A DNA stretch of 64,000 nt, from contig JAPWJW010000001.1 of the NCBI GenBank assembly GCA_028283825.1, positions 1,674,001-1,738,000 of the forward strand, given 5' to 3'. The translations under genes and the position numbers were made by a program. Shown here piece after piece: positions 37,168 to 45,451 of the stretch; within the stretch, counting starts at the first letter, position 1; each line of letters starts with the position of its first letter. The notes under the pieces are model-generated. The model was given only the letters and a program-made list of their open reading frames with translations. It was not told where the DNA came from and did no database searches. This DNA comes from Azospirillaceae bacterium. Lineage in GTDB: Bacteria > Pseudomonadota > Alphaproteobacteria > Azospirillales > Azospirillaceae.

Positions 37168-37589
37168 GATCGCATCCTTGTCAGCAGTTCCCCGGGAAGC
37201 AACACGGGAATACCGAAACGGTCCATACCTGGAAGGAAATGGCGCCGATTGAACGTCACCAAAGCATCGGCGCGCCCATTGACCGCAGCCTCCAATACCA
37301 GTTCATCCCCTGGATCCCGCAATTGCGGGCGCCATAAGAACCAAGTCTCAACCGGCTCCGCCAGATCAACGAGACGATTGAAGAAGACGCTGAGGTCCTC
37401 TTCCGTCAATCCGGCGGCCAATCGGTGTTCCGGTCGCCGGCACACCGCCTCATACTCAATGAACAAGGGAACGGTGACCAGAACGCCAAGACGCCCCTGG
37501 TCCACCGCCAACATCAGCGCGGCGGAACCCCCGAGAGGGCTTCTCAATGAAGCGACCACCACGTCGGTATCGAGCACCACTCTCATCAT
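37164..37589 (-). CDS. PIN-domain toxin (COG1569-like)
   Basis: Predicted RNase toxin of a type II toxin-antitoxin pair. The 141-residue PIN domain shows the acidic cluster: D7/8 in RVVLDTDVVVASL, Glu in FIEYEAVC, Asp in LRDPGDELVLEAA and the distal Asp/Arg FNRRHFLPG. The start is one of two consecutive ATGs (37589 or 37586); a TTG before them is unlikely. The gene precedes its antitoxin gene. Confidence 0.85.
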   Translation of the reverse strand: MMRVVLDTDVVVASLRSPLGGSAALMLAVDQGRLGVLVTVPLFIEYEAVCRRPEHRLAAGLTEEDLSVFFNRLVDLAEPVETWFLWRPQLRDPGDELVLEAAVNGRADALVTFNRRHFLPGMDRFGIPVLLPGELLTRMRS

Positions 37590-37662
37590 CAAACAAATAT
37601 AACATCACCTGCGATGTCATCATAGCCAATCCATTATCCCCAAACTTATTGCTGCGACGCCC

Positions 37663-38820
37663 CTACCCCTCCCGCTTGCCCGTCAGCAGTTCCACGGGAC
37701 CGCTGAGCGGGTACAGCAGTTGGCGGAAGAAACCACCGGGGATGGGCTTCACCGTGCCGTAGTGCTGGGGCCAGCGGTCCTTGGGCTGGTGATAGGTGCG
37801 GAACACCAGGTCCCACAGGGGCGTGTGGGCGCAGTAGTTGCGGTCCAGCGCCTCTTCATCAGAGGCATGGTGCCAATGGTGGAACTGCGGCGTCACGATG
37901 ACGTAGCGCAGCCAGCCCAGATCCATGGCGATGTTGGAATGGATCAGCACGCCCTGCACCGACACGAAGATGATGTAGGCGAATACCGTGTCCTGCGGGA
38001 AACCCAGCAGGAAGATCGGCAGCAGGATCAGCGAGCGGGTGAACAGCACCTCCAGCACATGCAGGCGCGAGCCGGACAGCCAGTCCATGTGCTGGGGCGA
38101 ATGGTGGACGGCGTGCAGGCGCCACAGCCACGGCACCTCATGATAGGCGCGATGGCTGGCGTATTCGACGGCATCGGCCGCCAGGATGACCAGCAGGAAA
38201 CGCACCACACCCGGCAGCGCCTCCACCTGGGCCTGCAGCCAGCCGTTGATGGCCCAGCCGAAGACATCGTGGGCGAAGTGGTTGGAGATCAGCAGGAAGG
38301 CGCCGATCAGCAGGTGGTTGACGGCGAAATAGCCCAAATCCAGCTGCCAGCCGTCGCGCAGGACGGGCTGGTCCGGCGCCACGCGGGGCAGGATGCGTTC
38401 CAGCAGGATGAAGGTGCAGCCGGTGAAGAACAGGTCCAGGACGAACCAGTCCAGCCCCACCCAGGTGCGCGCCTGGTCGAAATCCTCATACGGCACATAG
38501 GGCCCGCCCAGCAGCATGGCCAGCAGCACGCCGCACAGGCCCAGGGCGCCCTGCCGGCGGCGGCGGTCCAGCACCACGGCCGCCAGGCCGAACGTGGCGC
38601 CCACCCCCATGGCCAGGGCCAGGACAAGGCGCAGCAAGTCCATGTTGTAGTGGGGACGCAGGTCCGGCGTGGTCAGCCAGGCCGGATAACGCAGGCACAG
38701 CACGGACGCGATGCTGAGCAGGCCAATGGCCAGGGAAATGGTGCCGGACGACCGGCCTTGCAACAGCCGGGCCCAGGCCGAAGGCCTTGTCGCCGTCTCC
38801 GGCATTTCGCTCAGGGTCAT
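37663..38820 (-). CDS. Fatty acid hydroxylase / sterol desaturase family protein
   Basis: Membrane di-iron hydroxylase. The 385-residue protein has several membrane segments and the three His boxes: HRAYHE (HxxxH), HAVHHS (HxxHH) and HHWHHA (HxxHH). It probably hydroxylates or desaturates a lipid such as a fatty acyl chain or hopanoid; the exact substrate is unknown. The start at 38820 is chosen because GGAGGGGG lies just upstream. Confidence 0.88.
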   Translation of the reverse strand: MTLSEMPETATRPSAWARLLQGRSSGTISLAIGLLSIASVLCLRYPAWLTTPDLRPHYNMDLLRLVLALAMGVGATFGLAAVVLDRRRRQGALGLCGVLLAMLLGGPYVPYEDFDQARTWVGLDWFVLDLFFTGCTFILLERILPRVAPDQPVLRDGWQLDLGYFAVNHLLIGAFLLISNHFAHDVFGWAINGWLQAQVEALPGVVRFLLVILAADAVEYASHRAYHEVPWLWRLHAVHHSPQHMDWLSGSRLHVLEVLFTRSLILLPIFLLGFPQDTVFAYIIFVSVQGVLIHSNIAMDLGWLRYVIVTPQFHHWHHASDEEALDRNYCAHTPLWDLVFRTYHQPKDRWPQHYGTVKPIPGGFFRQLLYPLSGPVELLTGKREG

Positions 38821-38897
38821 GCCCCCTCCGTCACGGCCGAACATCCGTGACGCAAATCAATCAGGATTCTTGGGAGAAATGCAATGATTTGGGCGGG

Positions 38898-38940
38898 GAA
38901 CGACGCCCGGGTGAGCGGCCTCAGTGAAAGGGCGTCGTTC
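38898..38940 (-). terminator. Inverted repeat after the lipoprotein gene
   Basis: Perfect 11-bp arms GAACGACGCCC (38898-38908) and GGGCGTCGTTC (38930-38940) with a 21-base loop. It overlaps the stop codon of the lipoprotein gene (38939-38941) and lies before the hydroxylase gene on the same strand. No T tract. Confidence 0.5.
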
Positions 38941-39211
38941 AGAAGCTGTGGATGCGGGCGACCGCCAGGCTGTCACTGGCCACCATCTCACGGCCAGCCA
39001 GGCAGGCGTTCAGATGGTCAGCGCGCAAGGTGCCCTGATCGCTACCGGGATAAAGGTCGAAAGCCGACTGGCTGCAGCTGGAAAAGGCCGGGTTCTCATC
39101 GGCGACCTGGACATAGTCATGGTCCGGCACGCCCGTGCACGCGGCGATGGGCAGCAACACGCCCATGGTGGGCAGGAAGCGTTTCACCCAGTGATTGATC
39201 TTATGGCTCAT
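38939..39211 (-). CDS. Small putative lipoprotein
   Basis: A 90-residue product with an N-terminal membrane segment and lipobox (FLPTMGVLLPIAAC, Cys at about residue 25) followed by a short periplasmic part with two further cysteines (FSSCSQSAF and LNACLAGRE). Function unknown. Start at 39211 gives MSHKINHWVKRFLP; the ribosome-binding site is weak. The lipobox and the paired cysteines support it as a real gene. Confidence 0.55.
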   Translation of the reverse strand: MSHKINHWVKRFLPTMGVLLPIAACTGVPDHDYVQVADENPAFSSCSQSAFDLYPGSDQGTLRADHLNACLAGREMVASDSLAVARIHSF

Positions 39212-39407
39212 GATCTTGGCCCCCGATATTCAGCGTCGTCCCGTAGCGGAAGGTAACGAAACGCGGGGGTTGTACGGAGTGACGGTCGTCATAAAGCCGG
39301 ATTTCGCCGGGCATGCGTGCCAACCGCGCCACGCATGAGCCGATTGTGATCAAGGACACTGCGGCGGCCGGGGCAACCGCCGGTGGCACCCCTTAAGGTG
39401 GCGCCGG

Positions 39408-40250
39408 TCACGCGTCCTTTTGCGCCCGCCAGGCGTGGGTCAGGCGGACGAAGCCCGCCACATCCACCTCTTCCGCCCGCCAGGTGGGATCGATGCCCGC
39501 CGCCGCCAGCAGCGGTTCCGGCTGCGGCACCAGGCCCTTCAGACCGGCGCGCAGCATCTTGCGGCGCTGGTTGAAGGATGCGGCCACCACCCGTTCCATA
39601 TCGGCGAAGGCGGGCGCATCGGCGGGCATGACGCGCGGGGTGATGTGCACCACCGACGACACCACCTTGGGCGGGGGTGAGAACGCCTGCGGCGGGATAT
39701 CGAACACCAGCTTGGCATCGGCCACCCACTGGCTCATCACCGCCAGGCGGCCGTAATCCTTGGTGCGCGGCTTGGCGACGATGCGTTCCACCACCTCTTT
39801 CTGGAACATCAGCGTCAGGCTGCGGAACTCCTGGATCTGCTTCAGCCAGCCGATCAGCATGGGCGTGCCCACGTTGTAGGGCAGGTTGGCGACAATGGCG
39901 CGCGGCGCCGGGGCCAGCGTGGTCATGTCCACGGCCAGGGCGTCGGCCTCCACGATGGACAGCCGCCCGGCGGCGGCCTCGACCACATCGGCCAGGGCGG
40001 CGACGAAACGGCTGTCGCGCTCCACCGCCACCACCGCCTTGGCATCGCTTTCCACCAGCGCGCGGGTCAGGCCGCCCGGGCCGGGGCCGACCTCGACCAC
40101 CGTCACCCCGCTGAGGTCACCCGCAACGGCGGCGACGCGCGCCGTCAGGTTCAGGTCCAGCAGGAAGTGCTGGCCCAGCGCCTTGCGGGCACCCAGGTCG
40201 AAACGGGCGATGACGTCGCGCAACGGCGGCAGATGGGAAAGATCGGTCAT
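39408..40250 (-). CDS. rsmA: 16S rRNA dimethyladenosine transferase
   Basis: Dimethylates A1518 and A1519 of 16S rRNA late in small-subunit assembly. The 280-residue protein has the SAM-binding motif VVEVGPGPGGLTRAL, the catalytic ANLPYNVGTP, and the C-terminal domain RRKMLRAGLKGL. It follows pdxA by 25 bases on the same strand, the usual order surA-pdxA-rsmA. Confidence 0.96.
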   Translation of the reverse strand: MTDLSHLPPLRDVIARFDLGARKALGQHFLLDLNLTARVAAVAGDLSGVTVVEVGPGPGGLTRALVESDAKAVVAVERDSRFVAALADVVEAAAGRLSIVEADALAVDMTTLAPAPRAIVANLPYNVGTPMLIGWLKQIQEFRSLTLMFQKEVVERIVAKPRTKDYGRLAVMSQWVADAKLVFDIPPQAFSPPPKVVSSVVHITPRVMPADAPAFADMERVVAASFNQRRKMLRAGLKGLVPQPEPLLAAAGIDPTWRAEEVDVAGFVRLTHAWRAQKDA

Positions 40251-40275
40251 GGGGAATCGCTAAAGGAGAACAGGG

Positions 40276-41308
40276 TCAGGCAGAGGCGGCACGTTGCCGA
40301 GCCAAGCGCTCGGCCGAGAGGATGGCCGCCACCAGGCTGGACGGGCTGGCCTTGCCCGTGCCGGCCAGCGACAGGGCGGTGCCGTGGTCGGGCGAGGTCC
40401 GGATGAAGGGCAGGCCCAGCGTGATGTTGACGCCGGTGTCGAAATCCAGGGTCTTCAGCGGAATCAGGCCCTGGTCATGGTATTGGCAGATAACGGCGTC
40501 GTAGGTCGCCCGGGCGCCGGCATGGAACAGGGTATCGGCCGGCAACGGACCCGACACCGCCATGCCCTCCTCCCGCAGCGTCGCCACGGCGGGGGCGATG
40601 ATCTCGATCTCCTCCAGCCCCATGGCGCCGCCCTCGCCCGCGTGCGGGTTCAGGGCGGCCACGGCCAGCCGGGGCTGGGCGATGCCGAAGTCGCGGCGCA
40701 AGGCCTGGTAGGTCACCCGCGCGGTGTGCAGCAGGGCCTCACGCGTCAGCTTCGCCGCCACGTCCTTCAGCGCCACATGGATGGTGACCAGCGCCACCCG
40801 CAGCCCCCCGCCCTCCAGCAGCATGATGGGCTCATCCGTCAGCCCCGCCAGATGGGCCAGATATTCGGTGTGGCCGCGGATGGCGGAAGCCGGCGGCGTA
40901 GAGGCTGCTTTTCTGGATGGGGTTGGTGACGACCGCCGCCGCTTGCCCCCCCCGCACCAGGGCCACGGCCCGGTCGATGCTGGCGATGACGGCGGCACCA
41001 TTGGCCGGATCCGGCCGGCCGGCCACCACCGGGGCGGCCAGATCCTGGCGCAGCACCGGCAAGGCGTGATCGAACACCCCGGCGGCCTCCGCCGGCTCCG
41101 CTATTTCAACCACGGGAACGGACAGGCCTATGGCGGCGGCCAGCGCGGCCAACCGCTCGGGACTATCGATCAGGAAGAAAGGGGCCAGCCCCCGCTCATG
41201 CCGCAGGCGCCAGGCCATCAACGCGATCTCCCCGCCGATTCCCGCCGGTTCCCCCATGGTCAGGGCCAAGGGAGGGAGCGGGCACTGGGGCGACGACGGG
41301 GCGGTCAT
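40276..41308 (-). pseudogene. pdxA: 4-hydroxythreonine-4-phosphate dehydrogenase, frameshifted
   Basis: Enzyme of pyridoxal phosphate synthesis; oxidises 4-phosphohydroxy-threonine. The first frame starts MTAPSSPQCPLPPLALTMGE at 41308 and runs to GGQAAAVVTNPIQKSSLYAAGFRHP. The second begins GHTEYLAHLAGL and contains NPHAGEGGAMG, CQYHDQGLIPLKTL and the metal-binding TSPDHGTALSLAGTG. The plus strand at 40871-40880 reads TGGCCGCGGA where TGGCCCGGA keeps the frame, so one extra G (about 40876) breaks it. With one base removed a full-length PdxA of about 343 residues results. Sequencing error or recent mutation. Confidence 0.9.
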
Positions 41309-41340
41309 GGCGCAAACAGGGGGCTGGCCGCCCCCTGTCC

Positions 41341-42690
41341 TCAACTGCGGATGTCGATGGTGGCGGACCGACGCAGGTCGCGCAGCTGACGGCGCTGCAG
41401 CATGTCCATGCGTTCGCCACCGATCATGTTGGCGATCTGGTCGCGGCCGGGCGCGCTGCCCTCCGGAACCTTGCGGTCACAGACCATCAGCAGCATCAGG
41501 CCGGCCTGGGTTTCCAGCGGATCGGTGGCCTGGCCAACACCCAGGCGGCCGATCAGCTTGGCCACGTCGCCGGGGATGTCGCCCAGGCGGGTCATGCCCT
41601 GCGCACGCGTGGCGGCACCCGGCAGGTTGGCCTTGGCGGCGGCGGCCAGCGCCTCACAGCTATGGGCGCTGTCGCCGATCTTCTTGATTTGCTGGCCAAG
41701 GGCCTGGGGGTCGCTGCCGGGGGGAACGGGGACCACCACCTGCCCCACCGCCACCTGGATGTCATTGGGATCGCCGGCCGTCACCACGCGTTCATCGCGC
41801 ACCAGGAAGATGTAGTAGCCACCGGCGCCACGCAGCGCCACCGACACCTGGCCCGTGGGCAGGCGCTGCAACGCATGATCCAGCGCCGGCTCCAACTGGC
41901 CTTGCTGCACCCAGCCCATGTCGCCGCCAGCGGCGGCCGTGGCGCTCTGCGAGAACTGCTGGGCCACGGCGGCGAAGTTGGCGCCATGGGTGATTTCGCC
42001 CACCAGCTTGTCAGCCAGCTGGTGTGACTCCTGGTCCGCCTTGGGGTTGTCGACGGCGATGAAGATTTCCGTCAGCAGGTATTCCGGCTTGCCCGCATTG
42101 GCGATGATGCGCTGGGTGCGGCTGTCGATCTCCTCATCGCTCACCTGGATGGTGGGGCGGATGCGGCGCTGCACCACCTTGCTCCACGCGATGGAGGCGC
42201 GCATCTGCTCCTTCAGGGAGGAAACGGGAACGCCGCTGCGCTCCAGCGTGGCGGCGAACTCTTCCGGCGTGGACGCCTTGTTCTGCTTGGCCAGGCGGCC
42301 GAACTCGCGGTCCACTTCCTCATCCGTCACGACTAGGTTGTTCTTCTGCGCTTCCTGCAGTTCCAGCTTCTCATCAATCAGCAGGCGCAGCACCTGGGGC
42401 TTCAGCTTCTGGCTGACGTCGGGCGTGTCCGGCAGGCCGGTGTTGATGATGGCCAGGCGCATGCGGCCGCTGAGGTCGGTCTGGGAGATGGCCTCGTCAT
42501 TCACGACGGCCACGATCCGCTCCTCCGGCTCGGCCACCGACGACACCCGGGGCCCCGGCAGCGTGGCGCCGCCGCCGGCGGCCACCGTCCGGGGGCCGGC
42601 CAACTGCGCCCACGCGGGCGCCGCCAGGCAGGTGGTCAAGGTCAGGCCAAAAGCAAACGCGGCAGCGGAACGGCGGGAGAACTGGATCAT
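41341..42690 (-). CDS. surA: Periplasmic chaperone/prolyl isomerase SurA
   Basis: Escorts outer-membrane proteins through the periplasm. The 449-residue protein has a signal peptide (FAFGLTLTTCLAAPAWAQ), a SurA N-terminal domain (EERIVAVVNDEAISQTDLSGRM), one clear parvulin-type domain at about 200-310 (ADQESHQLADKLVGEITHGANF; DMGWVQQGQLEPALDHA), and a less conserved C-terminal region (about 310-440). It lies 32 bases upstream of pdxA on the same strand. LptD, which often sits just upstream, is absent here. Confidence 0.93.
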   Translation of the reverse strand: MIQFSRRSAAAFAFGLTLTTCLAAPAWAQLAGPRTVAAGGGATLPGPRVSSVAEPEERIVAVVNDEAISQTDLSGRMRLAIINTGLPDTPDVSQKLKPQVLRLLIDEKLELQEAQKNNLVVTDEEVDREFGRLAKQNKASTPEEFAATLERSGVPVSSLKEQMRASIAWSKVVQRRIRPTIQVSDEEIDSRTQRIIANAGKPEYLLTEIFIAVDNPKADQESHQLADKLVGEITHGANFAAVAQQFSQSATAAAGGDMGWVQQGQLEPALDHALQRLPTGQVSVALRGAGGYYIFLVRDERVVTAGDPNDIQVAVGQVVVPVPPGSDPQALGQQIKKIGDSAHSCEALAAAAKANLPGAATRAQGMTRLGDIPGDVAKLIGRLGVGQATDPLETQAGLMLLMVCDRKVPEGSAPGRDQIANMIGGERMDMLQRRQLRDLRRSATIDIRS

Positions 42691-42794
42691 CTGACCTTAC
42701 CGAGAAAGCGAGGAACGAACGTTATAGTGCCAAGGGAATGCGAAGGCAAACGGGGCGCCGGGCCGGGATGGCAAATCCGGATCGGGCCGGCCGC

Positions 42795-43904
42795 TCAGCC
42801 GTCCTCCAGATGCAGCAGGGCCGCGGCCCCCAGCATGAGACAGATGCCGGCCGGTGCCCAGGCCGCCAGGAACACGGGCAAAACACCGCTACGCCCTAGC
42901 GCCAGGATGATGTTCTGGCTGACGAACAGCACCAGCGCGGTCACCAGGCCGGTGCCCAGCATCTGCAAGGTGCCGCCCCGCCGCGCATGGCGCAGCGAGA
43001 AGGTTCCGGCCAGGAAGACCATGGCGCAGAAGAACGCCGGCACCGCCAGCAACGACTCGTAGTACATGCGGTGGCGCACGGACGACAGGCCCGTCTGCTC
43101 CAGCGTCTGGATGAAGCCCGGCAGTTCCCAGAACGACAGGGTGTCCGGCTGGGCGAAACTTTCCTGGATGCGCGCCTCGGTCAGGTCGGTGGGCAGCGCC
43201 GTCACGTCCACATGCTGGGTCGGCCGGCCCGGGCGGTTCAGCCAGGCGTTGCGCAGCACCCATTGGCCCTTCTGCAACTCGGCCGTCTCGGAATCCAGCC
43301 GGCCGATGGGGACATGGTCGTTGTCGGCGCCGAACAGCAGGATGGTGACCGTGCGCAGGTTCACGGGCTTGCCCGGTCCCACCGATTCCGCATGGATCAG
43401 GTAGTTGCCGTTCTCCCCCTCCTGCACCTGGCGCAGCCACACGCCGGACCGCGCCACGTCCAGCGAACTCTGCTGGCCGCGCAAGTAACGGCTTTCCAGC
43501 TGCTCATACCGGGTCAGCATGGTGGCGAAGACGGGGCTGAGCAGGGTGATGTTGAGGACCCCGGCCAGCAGCGCCGTCAGCAGCACCGGCGTCATGAACT
43601 GCCAGACGGAGATGCCGGCGGCGCGCACCACCACCAGCTCGGCGCTGCGGGTCATGCGGAAGAAGGTGTACATGGCGCCGAACAGCACGCCGAAGGGGAA
43701 GATCTGCTGCCCGATCTCCGGCAGCTTCAGCACGGCCATGCCCAGCACGATCTGGAAGGTGGCGTCGGTCTTGGCCGCGGCACGGCGCAACAGCTCCACC
43801 GTGTCCAGCAGCCAGACGAGCGCCAGCATGCCGCCCAGGATGACGATGAACCAGAAGACGAACTGGCGGGTGATGTAGACGGAAAGCGTCGGGGAAATGC
43901 GCAT
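42795..43904 (-). CDS. lptG: LPS export ABC permease LptG
   Basis: Inner-membrane permease of the Lpt transenvelope bridge that extracts LPS with LptF, LptB and LptC. The 369-residue protein has six membrane segments, three on each side of a periplasmic jelly-roll domain (about 125-260). Typical N-terminus: MRISPTLSVYITRQFVFWF. It starts four bases after lptF ends. Confidence 0.93.
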   Translation of the reverse strand: MRISPTLSVYITRQFVFWFIVILGGMLALVWLLDTVELLRRAAAKTDATFQIVLGMAVLKLPEIGQQIFPFGVLFGAMYTFFRMTRSAELVVVRAAGISVWQFMTPVLLTALLAGVLNITLLSPVFATMLTRYEQLESRYLRGQQSSLDVARSGVWLRQVQEGENGNYLIHAESVGPGKPVNLRTVTILLFGADNDHVPIGRLDSETAELQKGQWVLRNAWLNRPGRPTQHVDVTALPTDLTEARIQESFAQPDTLSFWELPGFIQTLEQTGLSSVRHRMYYESLLAVPAFFCAMVFLAGTFSLRHARRGGTLQMLGTGLVTALVLFVSQNIILALGRSGVLPVFLAAWAPAGICLMLGAAALLHLEDG

Positions 43905-43908
43905 GGGA

Positions 43909-45057
43909 TCAGGCCGTCTTTCCACCCAGCGTCCCGGAGGGCGGGGACGCCGCCCGCTTGGGCCCGCTCCGCCTCAGCCGCCGCCAGTTCTGCAGATACC
44001 AATAGCCGCCGAACACCGGCACGATACCCACCAGGTAGAGCACCACGTTGAACGCCTGGGTCTTCACCGCCAGGTTGGAAATGCCCAGCATCATGGCCTG
44101 CAGCAGCATGCCGAAAATCACGGCCAGGGCGATGCGGCGCGCCTGCCCCCGGCGGGAGAATTCACCCGACATCAGGGCGGTCAGCCCCAGCATGGCGAAG
44201 GCCGGGGCCAGCAACGGCGTCGCGAAACGCTGGTGCAGTTCCTGGTTCAGGCGGGGGCGCAGCATCGTGTCCATCGGGATCCCGGTGTCGAACAGCAGGT
44301 CGCTCAGCGGCCGCTCACGCGGGTCCGGCCAGCGCGGCGGCTCCCCGGCGTTCAGCACCTTCAGGTCCACGGTATAGCGCTGGAATTCCAGGTTGGAGGC
44401 ATGGCCCGTGTCGCGGTCGTATTCCTGGCGCACGCCGTCATAGACGATGACGCGGGGCCCGGCCTCCGCCGTCACCAGGATGCCGTGGTCCGCGATGATC
44501 ATGATGGGGTGCTGCGGCTTGCTGGCGTCATAGATGATCAGGCCGCTCAACATCCCCTCGGCACCACGCTGGCGGACGTAGACGGTCTTGCCCTCGCCCA
44601 CGTCGTTGAACATGCCTTCACGCAGCAGCACGGAAGAATAGTCGGTGCGAATTTCCTCGCGCAGGCGCACGAACTCGCGTTGCGCCGCGGGCGCCAGGAA
44701 CAGGTTCAGCAGCAGGCACAGCACCAGCACCACGGCCGACATCTGCAAGGCCGGGCGGGCCAGGGTCAGCGGCCCCATGCCGGCCGCGCGCATCACCACC
44801 AGTTCGCTGTCCAGCGTCAGGCGGTTATAGGTGAACAGCGTGGCGATCAGCACGCCCCAGGGCATGACCAGCGCCAGGAAGGTGGGCAGGGTGGAGAACG
44901 CCAGGCGCAGGAACATGGTGATCGGGGCGCCGCCCTCGACCACAAGCTGGATCAGGCGCAGGGATTGCGTCATCCAGATGGTCGAAGACAACCCGGCGGT
45001 GACGAAGACCATCGCCACGACGAGGTTGCGCGACAAATACCGACCGATCAGGTTCAT
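43909..45057 (-). CDS. lptF: LPS export ABC permease LptF
   Basis: Partner of LptG in LPS extraction. The 382-residue protein has the same layout: three membrane segments, a periplasmic domain (about 125-265), then three more segments and a basic C-terminus. N-terminus MNLIGRYLSRNLVVAMVFVT is typical; the ATG at 45057 is preferred over one four codons earlier. First gene of the lptFG-surA-pdxA-rsmA operon. Confidence 0.93.
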   Translation of the reverse strand: MNLIGRYLSRNLVVAMVFVTAGLSSTIWMTQSLRLIQLVVEGGAPITMFLRLAFSTLPTFLALVMPWGVLIATLFTYNRLTLDSELVVMRAAGMGPLTLARPALQMSAVVLVLCLLLNLFLAPAAQREFVRLREEIRTDYSSVLLREGMFNDVGEGKTVYVRQRGAEGMLSGLIIYDASKPQHPIMIIADHGILVTAEAGPRVIVYDGVRQEYDRDTGHASNLEFQRYTVDLKVLNAGEPPRWPDPRERPLSDLLFDTGIPMDTMLRPRLNQELHQRFATPLLAPAFAMLGLTALMSGEFSRRGQARRIALAVIFGMLLQAMMLGISNLAVKTQAFNVVLYLVGIVPVFGGYWYLQNWRRLRRSGPKRAASPPSGTLGGKTA

Positions 45058-45451
45058 CGTACTCCACAACGCATAAAAACGGGCCCGCCCGGCGGCACCC
45101 CGCCGGTGGTTCCCTCACCACACCTCAAACGCCAAGACCGTTCCCATATGGGGGCCCGCCGGCCCGGCCAGTATAGGCCCCCGCATTTTGGCGAAACCGG
45201 GGCATACGAGGACCGACGCGCGCCTTGACAGAGGATGGCACGGTGTTCTTATCGACTCCTGTTGCCAGAAACAACCGCCGGGGCGCCGCAGGGCCGGATT
45301 TCGCCCCTGGATTTCAGGCGGCCCTGGACTTTGAGTAACGGCGTACAACATTGAGAAATCCTGTATAGCTGGGTAAACGCCATAAGGCGCAGTCATTCGC
45401 GGCGGGGACGATCCTCCGGCCCGTCGCCAGGGACCACCAAGAGAGGCCAAG
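45058..45451. other. lptF-pepA divergent intergenic region
   Basis: 394 bases with no supported gene, holding both divergent promoters. A perfect TTGACA lies at 45225-45230 on the plus strand, but the hexamer at the right spacing (CTTATC, 45248-45253) is poor. No operator palindrome was found. Confidence 0.55.

Noticed and set aside
36910-37589. The toxin-antitoxin pairs as signs of a prophage or plasmid segment
   Set aside because: No integrase, capsid, replication or att-like sequence nearby, and base composition matches the chromosome.
45225-45253. pepA promoter TTGACA-N17-CTTATC
   Set aside because: The -35 is perfect, but the -10 matches only two of six positions. Not enough to annotate.
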